64,000 bases of DNA, taken from NCBI RefSeq assembly GCF_008831285.2, contig NC_045146.1, positions 12,641,149 to 12,705,148 of the forward strand, in the 5' to 3' direction. The notes below the pieces were generated by a model that had not been told where the DNA came from, made no database searches, and worked only from the letters and a program-made list of their open reading frames with translations. Origin of the DNA: Nymphaea colorata (taxonomy: Eukaryota > Streptophyta > Magnoliopsida > Nymphaeales > Nymphaeaceae). The translations under genes and the position numbers were made by a program. Of this stretch, positions 48,810 to 60,568 are shown in pieces. Position 1 is the first letter of the stretch. Every line of letters begins with the position of its first letter.

Positions 48810-49883
48810 AAAAACTTTTGATGAGATTATTCAATTCATCTAGTCAAAACACTCTAAAAAGTTGTTTTGGAGGTACACAAGTTGCATTACAAATTCGTTT
48901 TGAAGTGTCATCCAAACACGACCATAGTGTGATCTTGTGAACGCAAAAGTGGGGCCCTTAAGCATATGCTAAGGTAGGTAAAGAGAAACTGTGAGGGATC
49001 TAAACAACTTCCTCTCGCCGATGGGGGATTGTATTTATAGGGTTTGCATTTGTGGGAACGTAGTCTCGCCTATTGAGTAGAAAAGTTGGATCCATCCCCT
49101 TAGAGACTGTTTGACAACAATAATTTCTTGTTATTGTCTCATGAATCTGCCTCTAAATATGAAACAGATTTATGAAACACTTGTCAAGGTGTTGACGAAT
49201 ATGTCCTATTTTTTGAAACAGGTTCATGGAGTAGTGATATAGAATTACTATAGCCAAACAACCTCTTAAGGCTTTTCTTTACTTTAAGCTTAACTTTGTA
49301 ATGGGGAAGTTTGTCTCACATGTGTTTACTTTAAGCTTAACTTTGTAATGGGGAAGTTTGTCTCACATGTGTTTGATTGCTTCTTTGTACATTGAGATGA
49401 AAGCAGATTTAATGTTTTTTCCCCTGCATAAGTTGATAAAAGGTGAAACCCCATTTACAAGGACAAATATGAAAGGTTTCGAAAATACCCATTTAAAAAT
49501 AACAGAAAAAAACCTTGCAACACCAAGTGAAATGGATTATAAGTGTCATCCACTCATTTTAGAGGTCAATCCAAACATTGATAGTGCTCTATAATGAGAT
49601 AGTAATCACATTATATTTCATTTCATTAAAAAAAAACAAACAAACAAACAAACAAACAAGGTTATCTCCTTTTCCCATGTCTTCAAGTTTCCGAACTATT
49701 TACGCTTCGGTAAGGGACTGACGCTCATGAGAATTTTAATCAAGGATTGTCTTTTTACCAATTACGTGTCCAACCAGCAACCCCTTGAGGTTTCACATTA
49801 CTTTAAAAGGTATCAGCAAAATCAAGTATGACCAGGGTGGCAGGAATGGAACCAAGGGGAGCCTGTAGCAGCCTTGGGCCCCC

Positions 49884-49928
<45 letters not shown>

Positions 49929-50595
49929 GCATTTATCTTATATTAAAATTTAAAAAAAATATATTTTGGCCTCTGTTAATATTTTGAAACTATAATTTGG
50001 TCCTCCTCATAAAAAAAATTTGGCTCTGCCCTTAGGTGTGAGGGAACATTGCAATCACATTTAAAGGATGATGTCATTGGCTGCACTTTAATGGACAACT
50101 TTTTTGCACTTTGTACTGGGCATTTATTCAACCAGCTACCCCAAACCCCTCGAAGTTTCACATTACTTTGCATGGTGTCGACCAAATCAAATATGACTGT
50201 CTCTCTAGATAAGGTGTGTGAGGAAGCGGTCACCGTGACATCCCAAGAGACTTGATGTTTCCTAAAGCTAACGCTACCATCAACATTTAAATGATGCAGT
50301 AAAGTGCATTACCATCCTCACTTCCTTTTGCCCTCAAGGTCCAAAGCAGCTTCAAAATTAAGTAGTATTATGGTATATCTTTCAATTTGAGAGACGTGTT
50401 GTAGTCTTTACGATACACCTTTGAACTTGAGTGTCGTGTTTGATAACCTTATAAAACATGATAAGAACTCATGATCTATTAAAAAAATTATGTAGATCAT
50501 GTATCTTGAACCAAATCTACAAAACGACAAACAATAAATTATTTGCATGCAGGCAATGGTTCCAACATATAGTGCCAATATATATATAAATAAAT
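48810..50595. repeat. Tandem block 3 (tail only)
   Basis: Begins with a segment matching 42305 ('gaagtgtcatccaaacacgac') and repeats the tail sub-blocks at 48976, 49440, 49836, 50070 and 50450. It contains no X gene. It also carries a perfect 47 bp tandem duplication at 49278-49371. Confidence 0.7.
49278..49371. repeat. Perfect 47 bp tandem duplication
   Basis: The unit beginning TTTACTTTAAGCTTAACTTT occurs at 49278-49324 and again at 49325-49371 with no difference as read. Confidence 0.92.
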
Positions 50596-50694
50596 CAAAT
50601 ATGACCAGCTCTCTTCTCATGGATAAGAGGTGGCAGGGACGGAACCAATGAGGGGCCTGCAGGGGCCTTGGCCCCCCACCCTAAATATTTTAAG

Positions 50695-50726
<32 letters not shown>

Positions 50727-52830
50727 AATTTGCATTTGTCTTATATTAAAATTTTTTTAAAAACATATTTTGGCCCCTATTAAAATTTTGAAACTATAAT
50801 TCGGTTCTCCTCATGAAAAAATTTTGGCTCTGTCCTTGGGTGTGAGGGAACATTATAATCTCATTTAAAGAATGATGTCATTGGCAGCACTTTAATGGAC
50901 AACCTTTTTGTGTCTTTTAACGGGCATTTATTACATAAGCTACGCCAAACCTCTTGAAGTTTGACATTACTTTGCAAGGCATTGACCAAATCAAATATGT
51001 CTGTCTCTCTCGATAAGAGGGGGTGTGAGGAAGCGGCCTCGGTGACTATGCTCGGGAGACTTGTTGTTTACCAAAGCTAACACTACCATCAACATTTAAA
51101 TGATGTTGTAAAGAGCAGTACCATCCCCACTTCCTTCTGACCTCAAGGTCGATAACAGTTTTAAACTTTGATAGTAGTCTTTACGGTACACATTTTCATT
51201 TGAGTGTTGTGTTATAACCTTATAAAACATGATAAGAACTCATGATCTATTAAAAAAATTATGTAGATCATGTATCTTTAACCAAATCTACAAAACAACA
51301 AACAATAAATTATTTGCATGCAGGCAACGCTTCCAACATATAGTGCCAATATATAGTGTGAACAATTGACCTTTGCTACCATGTTCGAAAATTTTGTATT
51401 ATCGACTTTATATATATATATATACATATATAAATATAAAATAAATCTGCAGGCTCCCATAATTAAACAATAGAAGACCATAAGATTATTAATGTAGACG
51501 ATTAAGCTAACAATTCTAGAATGCTACTATATAGTAGAATGATAAAGAGCTTTGCATGTAGCGAGAGCTAGAGACATTATGCAAAGTTTAGTTGGAAAAG
51601 CCATTGAACTTTTATTATGCTCATTTGGGTTGCATTTTCTTTGACTGACAGATGATGAGATTGGTTCCGCCAATATATTTTTTGGGTGAGTAGAGGAAAC
51701 TTTCGTCTGGTAGATAGCCGAAGCTTCTACACAACTCATTGTTCTCTTAAGATAAAGGTAAAAGGTCTGCTTTGAATACCTCTGGGTACCCCCTTCTGAT
51801 AGGAGATTAACACCCTCTAACACTTAAAATTGAGTATAGCTACCTACCAGCCCGCGCCCTAAACAGTTGTGCTGATCCCTCTCCAAACACCATATTTTGC
51901 ATACATTTTGAAAAATAAAATAAATACTTGATGCCGATTCACAAGATCAAATCACTGAATGAGCCAACTTTAATTACTAAATCAGAAGGTAATATTACAT
52001 GCATGACTTATGATGGCACTCTCCTTACCTCTTCAATTATTGTAAACATTCTAGAAAACATTGTTACTTTAAATTACACTTCGATTTTTTGTACTATCTT
52101 TAAACCACTGCCATCTTCAAGCGATTTTTTAATGGTTTGCTTCTTTGCTACATTAAGCACATAAAATAGGAATGTCAATATACCAGATTTGGATCAGATA
52201 ACCAACCCAATCATTCAAAAAAAAATGTTAGATATGAAAAAAAATTAACATCTAATTAAGAGATCATATTCAAACTTAAAAAATGACATCCAATCCGATG
52301 TACATAAATATCTGATTGGATTTGGATACGGATCAGATTTAGGTTTAAATAAATATCTTATATCCAATGCCCTTACATTTTTGAAATCAGCTGGATTTTG
52401 TTGGAAATTTGGATTTATAGCCAGTTCAAATTCAGATTGTGAAATCGAATTCAAATTTGAACTTGACTTTTTTTTTGTTCATATTTAAAGACATCCAAAA
52501 CAAGGGATATGGTTAAGAGTGCATCTTCAAAGACATCCAAAACAATGGATATGGTTAAGAGTACATTTGACATCCCAACATTAAATGGTAACTGTTCAAA
52601 CATCCTTATCAAATCCATGTAAACAAGAATGATGCGGCATACATACAGTCGGACAAGGATGAAGACCTGGGCACAGTGAAGTCTCCAACTACTAGTCAAG
52701 TCGCATTTATAAATATACAAGTCTAAAACTTTGGGATGGCCCCAAACATGCAGACAATTCCCTTTAAACCTTCATCCACAGGTTGGTATATTCTGTGCCG
52801 ATCAATTACCAAGTTGCATGAATTCATCAT
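50595..52830. repeat. Tandem block 4 (distal tail)
   Basis: Starts inside the dispersed-repeat sub-block (compare 43205) and repeats 50890, 51230, 51450-51660 and 51690-51880, then the 'gatttggatcagat' segment (52185-52480) and the 'accatcca caggttggtatattctgtg' end. It is equivalent to 43205-45240 and gives no sign of a gene. Confidence 0.7.
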
Positions 52831-55800
52831 TTAAACGTTTAATATCTATTCTATCGGAAAAATGAAAATCAAATATGATAACATGCTGTTAGGATCAAGC
52901 CGATGCAATTATGTATACTGTCGTTTGAATTAAACCATTTGTTTCATTGATCAGCTTGAATTTGAATTTAATTGGCAACGAACCAATTGGATTCTGTGAC
53001 CGGTTCAAGAGTGCCGCGCATGTCAACTACTAAGTAAATTTTTATTGAGCTCATAATATTTTCGACGTGCTTGTGGTTTACGAAATCACCTTGACATTGA
53101 AGTTGATTTATATATAGGAAAAGCGACCATGCATGATATGAACAACCATAGATTCACATATTGGAAGGGGCTGAATGTCAAGGACATTATATCCATTTTT
53201 TGTTGGCACTTTCATGTGGACGAGAGACAATCACTCCAGCCCAATCAAACACACCCTTGTTCTGAAGTAATGATATGCACGCGCTTTCTCTCTATCTCTC
53301 TCGGGTGCGCGTGATAAGTTTTCTTTTCCTTTCAAGCCTGAAGAGCAAGCTTAGGGTTTATGGTTGATAGTCTTCACCTTCATTCTCTCCTATAGGATGA
53401 ATGGCTGGATAGCGGAAGCTAAGCCATTTCTTGTCTCGAATCCCTTCTGTCCAGTGGCGGAGCCAGAAAATGTTTGTTGAGGGACACTAACCGATCTCTT
53501 GCTTAAGAAAATGAGTGATTGCAGGGCACTGACTCGGGTCTAGTGTGAGCACCACATGCAGTTAGACCTAGATGGGTCCGACATCTTCTCAATAAAGCTT
53601 TTGCATAAGCCACTAACTGGTTGCACCAACGCACACGTAGATCCACTACAGCCTAACCAAGAGTAGAGGCAGGGGCTATGGTTCCTCTTGGATTAAAAAA
53701 AAAAAAAAATCAAAATTTTACTTGTAAATTTTGAAAATTTTAGTTTTGCTGGCATAAAATTTTTGAAAAATTACATTGGGGTTTCTAACTAAAAATTTGA
53801 AACTATAATTCAGCCTATACAACAAAAATATTTTTAGCTCAGCCCTTAGGCCTAACCCAAAGGCCATGAGTATGCACTTGCTGAAAGTTATGATACATTA
53901 TAAGAGGACTAAAATACTCTTAACACAGGCAGATTATAAGTTCATCGCAGTCTGTGTTAGTTTTTCTAACTTTATCCAACAATATTAATACCCGATTAGT
54001 TATAACAAAATAACTTAGTTTATACGGTTTTCTTGTTAACAATTAAAATATTTATGCGATGTTTTTTTTTTTAAGTTACAATGTCCTTCAAGAAAAAAAA
54101 AAAAACTATTTCTTGGTGATGTTATACGTGTTTTCATCTATAACTCAGCAATTAAGTTTTCAAAAATAATCATATGAATCTTTCTGACTAACCATGGAAA
54201 AACTTAGATACGTTTTTATTTGTCAATTCAGAGACCATGTATAATCAATTGGGCAGACCCATGAGGAGATCTCGGTTGTTTGCTTCAACATTTTTATCTG
54301 CATAATAGTATAAAAATTGTTAGGAAATGGTAATTCACCCATCTTCCTTGGTAAATCACGCCCTTGTTCATAACTTAATATGCTAGATAAATTTTAGAAT
54401 CCTGCTTATTGATTGAAACTACTTGTATGCGTCATACTGGTGCACAAATTTTCATGCATTAGTATGGTTAATAACTAAAAATAAGAACTTTTTAGTTAGA
54501 CAAAAATGAATATGAAAAAAAGTAGAAAAAAAAATACAAAATACATTTTTTTAACAAATTACCAAAATATAATTCCTTCCTTTACTGCATACCCGCGCTT
54601 TCTGTCCTTAGTGATATCCCCTCATTTTGTTGCAAAATAATAAATGGAATCTACAAATTTATCTTGGTCAAATCTACAAGCGATATAGGGAGTTCGTTTT
54701 TCATGCGATTCAGTTGGTTTTTAAACGTGTTGGGTCTTGCCAATCGTTAGAAATATGTGAGAGTTTTCCCTATGATGCAGTTGATAACGTTGATTTTTTA
54801 AACGTTGGACCTTACCAGTCATTATAAAATGTGATGCATGTTTCTAATATTTTCTAGTACCAAATTTGGAAAAAAGAACCATTTATAAAATCACTATGTT
54901 TTTATTTTCAACAAAAAAAACACACACACACAGGCTAAGGGCAAACAAAACATGTCTATATTTCGATTCTCATTGGTCCTATGACTCTGTCTTAAATAGT
55001 GGAGTACGATATCCAAGTTAAAGGGTATACCACTGCTATCATTGATGTTAAAATATCGTGTAAGACCTTACCTTGAAAGTAATGGAGGTAAGGGGCTTCA
55101 CATCGAAAAGCGGATGATGGATGCGAGAATATGAAGTGGAGAAAACACAAATTAAAACCATAGTTTAAAATTGATATGTAACAGAAAAATGTTCATACTA
55201 ATCATCTATGGCTACCAATTCCAGTTTCATCTGAGCCAGTGTGCTCACGAAGAATTTCACACGTTTCAAGTCCTTTCATGTAAATTGATGTTAAGCATAG
55301 CGTGAGAAAATCATGATGCATTTTTAAAATATAATGCGTAAGCTCACATGTGACTCCTAGATATGGGTTTGATACTAGAAGATGAATCTAGATATGATAA
55401 TGATATCTGGATCAGGATTTGATATCTAAGATTTGAAATGTGGGATAATGAATCTAGTCCTATGAAAACAGATTTTAGATCTGAGATTTGGATATGGGAT
55501 CTAAATATAGAAATTGGACTTGGATATGCAATCTAGATTGAGAATCTGAATTCAAATCTCAAATAGTATGAACCTGGACTTGGCTCAACCTGGGCTACTT
55601 CTACTTACCCAAAAAATACACATACATATACACATCACATGATTGTGTCACAATAACATCATGTTTTATTAAACAATAATATAGTGTTTTCAAACAATAT
55701 GTTACATGAACGTGTGTTTGAAAAAATATAATATTGTTCACTTGCTAAATCCGTATGTGACAGTAAACCAACAATCAACGCTCGAGTTCCAACTTAGGCC

Positions 55801-57440
55801 CGCTTATAGAAACAATCGACGTCTTGGTCCAAGTTGTTGGGCCCGATGAGCTCCCCAAAGCACGTTCATTGTGATAGTATAAATGGCTTGGCTCGTCTCA
55901 AACTTAACCTTTTGAGCATTTTATGGGCAATAAATGTCTTAGTTTTTTTTTTTTTTTTTTTTGTGCTTGACTGATTATAGTGCATGGCCTTCACAATATT
56001 ATTTTAGTCTAATGTAGTTTAACTGTCCTCAATGTTGAGCTGAAATTTGATTCAAAAGTTTCATGAAGAACCTAGTTTTTGTCATCCAAACAAAAACCAA
56101 TTTAAAAAATACAAACCTGATTTAAATGTTTTCGTCCAAACAAACAAACTGGTTTAGAAAACAAGGTTTCATGTCATCCAAACATTCCTTAGAAGCTCTT
56201 TGACATTATGTAATTGTATAGAACATTAAAACATTAGAACAAGTTTCGTCAAAATTATGGTAAATGTATAGAACATTAGAACAAGTTTTTCATAAATCTA
56301 TCATAAATTTTGAAGTAGATTCATGTAACACTCACTGGTGTTTCTTTGCAACCATTTATGCATTTGAAATTACTTTATTGTAGTTTTCTGTCATGTCAGC
56401 ACCTGTTATTTTTCTTTTGAAAAGATTTCAGGTACACCCATAAAAAGATTTGACAATAAAAAAAAAATATATACTTAAACTTGTTCTATATTACTAAATA
56501 ACGCCTAATATTTGTGTCGTGTTTATAAATTGTCAATTACATCTAAATTAATGGCAACTTGAGTTGCCCTGATAAGACAAAAATGAACAAAGATAAATTT
56601 GATATCACAAGTTCATATCATATCACTTATTATATGTTAACCGGCTGACTAATATTACTGCTTCATGGTTAACTATGTACAAGCCAGTTTTTTCTTATCA
56701 AAATCAAAATTAGTGGGATTTAGATTTTTCTTTTTCATACCTGCTAGAAAGCTGTGGAAAATTAAGTGCAAGTGGTATGTAAATAGTTAAAAACATGAGA
56801 TATTGATATGAAAACGTATAGTTTATGTGGGACTGGTGCGGGCAACTGCCCACACAGGCCCCGTGCACCTCTGCCGGTCCTTAAGTGTATTTACAAAACT
56901 CAAAATCTTCCCACATTTTAAAAAATGGGTATTGTGATAGTTTTTGCTAACTCGTTAGTTGACATGACATAAATAAATCTATACATGTTCAATTAATTGC
57001 AAATGAATTCAAGCACCTTTTTTTCCAATATAGAAAAGTTAGGTGTGTTTCAAATATTGTGTGCGCTTTAAGTTTTAATTCCGTTCCAAGGTCTCTTTTC
57101 CTCTCGCTCCGGCAGTTGTCTGAACATTTTTGCATCACTAATTAGAGAAAAATTTATTTTTTTTATACAAAATAAACTATGTTTACATGAGTGCAATTTA
57201 TTTAATAATTATAAATTATACCGTGCCACTATTTGCAAGTTCAAAATCATCCCGCCGTTGTTTTATACAAAATCGATTTCTTCAATGAATGGAACAATGA
57301 AATCAGTGGAAACTCTAACAAATTAGCCACAATATAACTCACTGACTCAGGAACGGATGTGCCAATTTATTATAAATTTGGTATGGATTTGAAAATCCCT
57401 GTTTAAAATACCGCGAACCCTTACGTTTCAATTTTACCGA
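52830..57440. other. Intergenic between the tandem blocks and the ALY promoter
   Basis: AT-rich and gene-free. Contains a looser copy of the dispersed repeat (53448-53850, starting with CCAGTGGCGGAGCCAGAAA), a 20-base T run (55943-55962), a degenerate minisatellite of GATATCTAG/GATTTGG words (about 55355-55560), and a second 'ctgcccacacaggcccc' fragment at 56848 that matches 36730. Confidence 0.5.
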
Positions 57441-57450
57441 AGAATTATTT

Positions 57451-57458
57451 TTTGGCGG
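57451..57458 (+). promoter_or_regulatory. E2F-like site upstream of ALY
   Basis: TTTGGCGG fits the plant E2F consensus and lies about 80 bases upstream of the TATA box. A single short match, so only suggestive. Confidence 0.3.
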
Positions 57459-57532
57459 AGGTTTTGTTCCGACCCCCCGCGGCCGCGAGGGCCCGCACCC
57501 GAAATCGAACTTCCGAAGCTCCGTGCTCGATA

Positions 57533-57547
57533 CATATATATTTTAAA
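57533..57547 (+). promoter_or_regulatory. TATA box of ALY
   Basis: ATATATATTTTAAAT precedes a purine- and CT-rich leader typical of plant 5' UTRs. Transcription would start near 57570. Confidence 0.45.
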
Positions 57548-57569
57548 TTATTTCTTCCTCGTTATTTTT

Positions 57570-58824
57570 GAAATTTTGCGTACTAAGGAAATCAAAAGGA
57601 AGGAGAACCCCCAGACCTTTCAAGCTGCGAAGCTCCCTCCATCTATCTTCCTCTCCCTCTCCACATCATGACCCAGGAAGGAGGAGGAGGAGGAGGAGGA
57701 GCAGGAGCAGGAAGGAATTCGACGTCTGCTGCCTATTTTCGATGACGGAAATCAGAGGTGCTTGCATATCTTCTCTTTCTCTCTTTCTCTCTCTCTCTCT
57801 CTCTCATAATCGGAAGTTCTTGTATCTGCTTCTTGCTTGGGGTTTCTTGTCGATTGTTCTTGGCGCTAGGGTTTCCCGCGGATTTTTGGTTTTTCGGATG
57901 TAGTCCCTGTATCCCATCGGGTAGGATGATCTGATGCGCGAAGATTATCGTTATTTGCACCTAAGAATTATGGAGGAGTTGGCTTTTTGGGGTTTGGGTG
58001 CTTGGTGAAATGGGAAGTAGCGCGAATTGGTTGTCACTTCTTGAGTGACTTCGGGAGATTTTTGCTTCCGTTGTTTTAGTTATTCTGATGTTATTGGGAT
58101 TTTGGTTGCTAACTTTTGGTCGCCGGCTCGTTTGGGGATTTTGTTCGTGGTGTTGATTTATGCTGGCGTGATGTGTTCTGATCGACAGGCGTCTGGCTGC
58201 ATAGGAATTTTTAGCTTTCGCCTTCTCCGGTGTTCCTCGCAGATCGTTGCGAAACTCTAGATGTTTTTAAGCGGAAAATGTTTCCAAAACGCCGAGTTTT
58301 TACACGTCCAGACTAAAGACCTTTTGTTATATGATATTTTCTTTGAAGCCCAATGCCAGTTTCGGGGCTTCTCTCGGGCCATCTCTTCTTATTTTTTCTT
58401 TCTTTCCTCTTTTCCCTCACCTGCTCTTCCATCCATTTATTTTCTCCCACTTTCTTCTCCTGCTTCCTTTAAGGAGCAGGTTCCGTGAATGTTGGACATC
58501 CTCCCAGATGGAGATCTGTTCCCGCCTGAACTACTTTTTGGTCGTTGCTTAGAGAACACTTTGTTTAGGCAGCGTTTTCATTGTGATTCTTCTTATAGGT
58601 TTTCCTTGTTACCGAGGATTCCTTATTATTCATGGATTACAGCTGTCGGACTTGCAGCTTATGATTTTTTTGATGATATATTTTGTCATTGCAATTAAGA
58701 TGCTATTTTCTCCGTTTCAGAATAGGTCCAAGAAATTTATATATTTGCTAGCTAAGATGTTTGGCTTGTTTCCAGCATTCTCTCTTGGTGATTAAATTTC
58801 AACACTTATGTTGTTTGTGTGCCA
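57570..58824 (+). other. ALY 5' UTR exon and leader intron
   Basis: The leader (about 57570-57757, with GGAGGAGGA repeats) can end at a donor ATCAGAG|GTGCTT. A CT microsatellite and about 1.07 kb of T-rich sequence follow, up to an acceptor TGTGTGCCAG just before 58825. Short frames inside it have no coding character. The intron is inferred from splice consensus only. Confidence 0.45.
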
Positions 58825-58847
58825 GATTGATCTGGATAAGTGCAAGT

Positions 58848-60515
58848 ATGTCTTCGAGCAAGAGATCTAGGTTTGTGAACAAGAGATTTTCAAAAGTCAA
58901 TGAGGAGCCACATGAGAGAGATGAAGATGGAACCAATAAGAACAAACTACGGGTAAAACTGCCAATTGAGTTTAAAATATAGGAATTGATCATGCATGTT
59001 TGTTTTGTTATTAGCTTTATGTGGATGTTTGAGGGAGCAAATGTAATTGGTAGTATGGGGAGATGGTCTTTTTATGTAACTAATTGCATATTTAAATGCT
59101 TCCTTGTTTAATCAGGGAAGAGTAACAACAAAAGAATAATCTGAAAATGTCACTGATTTTGTTAATGTCAGTTATCTGTATTGTAAATGACTAATTGTAT
59201 TAGTATCATCTTTGTCTATCAGACTGGCTTTTAACAACTCCTCAAAATGTCCATGTAGAAACGGAAGTTGTCTGACATGTTGGGCCCTCAATGGAGTAAG
59301 GAGGAGCTTGAACACTTCTATGAAGCCTATCGCAAGTATGGGAAAGATTGGAAAAAGGTATATCGTATCTAGTACTCTTCATTTCTGAATGGTCGTTGTG
59401 AAAAGAAAAGTTACCCTTTGCTGCTGGTGTTTATCATGTTGATCCTTTGATAATTATCTAGTAGATTCATAGTTGCTGTAAGCTTTGAAAACTTTAGGAG
59501 AACAACTTTCTAGGAAGCTCCATTTAGCAGCCTGCAATCACAGACATGTTTCACCACACTTCATAATTTTCTGAGCAGCTTTCTAGCCTCAAATAAAAAT
59601 GAACCTTTTGTGATGTTGTAATGCACCTTCAATAGATTTCCGTTAAATAAATATTTTAGTTTAAACCTGTGTATGGAAGTCACTGTTGCATTCTGGAGAA
59701 GAGTGACTACCATGCATGTAAACTTTCACACGTGTATGCTGGATTTGAATTGGGGGTCCTCCTAGCATACCCAATTTCCTCTTTGAATTGGCTTGTAAAG
59801 TTTACTGCCCGGCTATTGAGTGATATCTCTTTGGTGCTTGTATCCAGGTTGCTGGTGTAATCCGTAATAGATCAGCAGATATGGTGCATGCTCTCTATAA
59901 CATGAACAAGGTTGGAGATGCTCCTTTCCTCTTTTTTATTATGAATCATCAGGATTAAATATCATTTTGTGTAGTATTATTAGCGACTGAAATGTTTCTA
60001 GGCATAAATAGTAACTTCATGTTATGATTTTGTGGATGACTAGATGTTAATGTTTGAAATTTTAACATTCCTTAAAATGTTAGGCAAGGTATGGTATTGC
60101 TTTAGTGTTAGATAGGTTGCTGGAAAAAGTGTTTGTGGATTGGGTGGATTCATACTTCATCCGGAAAAGCAATAAGATGAGGATATTCATCTACATTTAT
60201 TAAACGTCAATGAAAGGCTACTCTGTGAATGTTCCTCCTGCCTTCTGATGGGAAGTTTTTGCTATGCAGTTCATTGTGCTATGTATACCACCTTGGACTG
60301 TTAATTAAGATAAATTAATAGAGGAAATAAGGGAAAGTGGCTCCAAGTCTAAGTCAAACTAGTATCGAAATGGTCTGGGTGCCCGTGTGCCATGTCAATA
60401 CATGGGTACTTCAATGTAGGCAGTGGTGCCAATGGGGCACAGATCCAAACTGTAAAAGGTAAGTTAAAAAAAGAATATGATAGTGATTGATGCAGTTCTC
60501 CCTATGTCTGTCTGG

Positions 60516-60568
<53 letters not shown>

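Noticed and set aside
55355-55560. GATATC/GATTTGG-rich stretch as a possible satellite or regulatory array
   Set aside because: Spacing is irregular and the units too degenerate to define. Similar text at 44640-44930 and 52185-52480 suggests an ordinary repeat relic.
57568-58798. Several plus-strand frames before ALY
   Set aside because: They fall in the CT-rich leader and T-rich first intron. None has codon bias or a domain, and ALY homology starts only at 58848.
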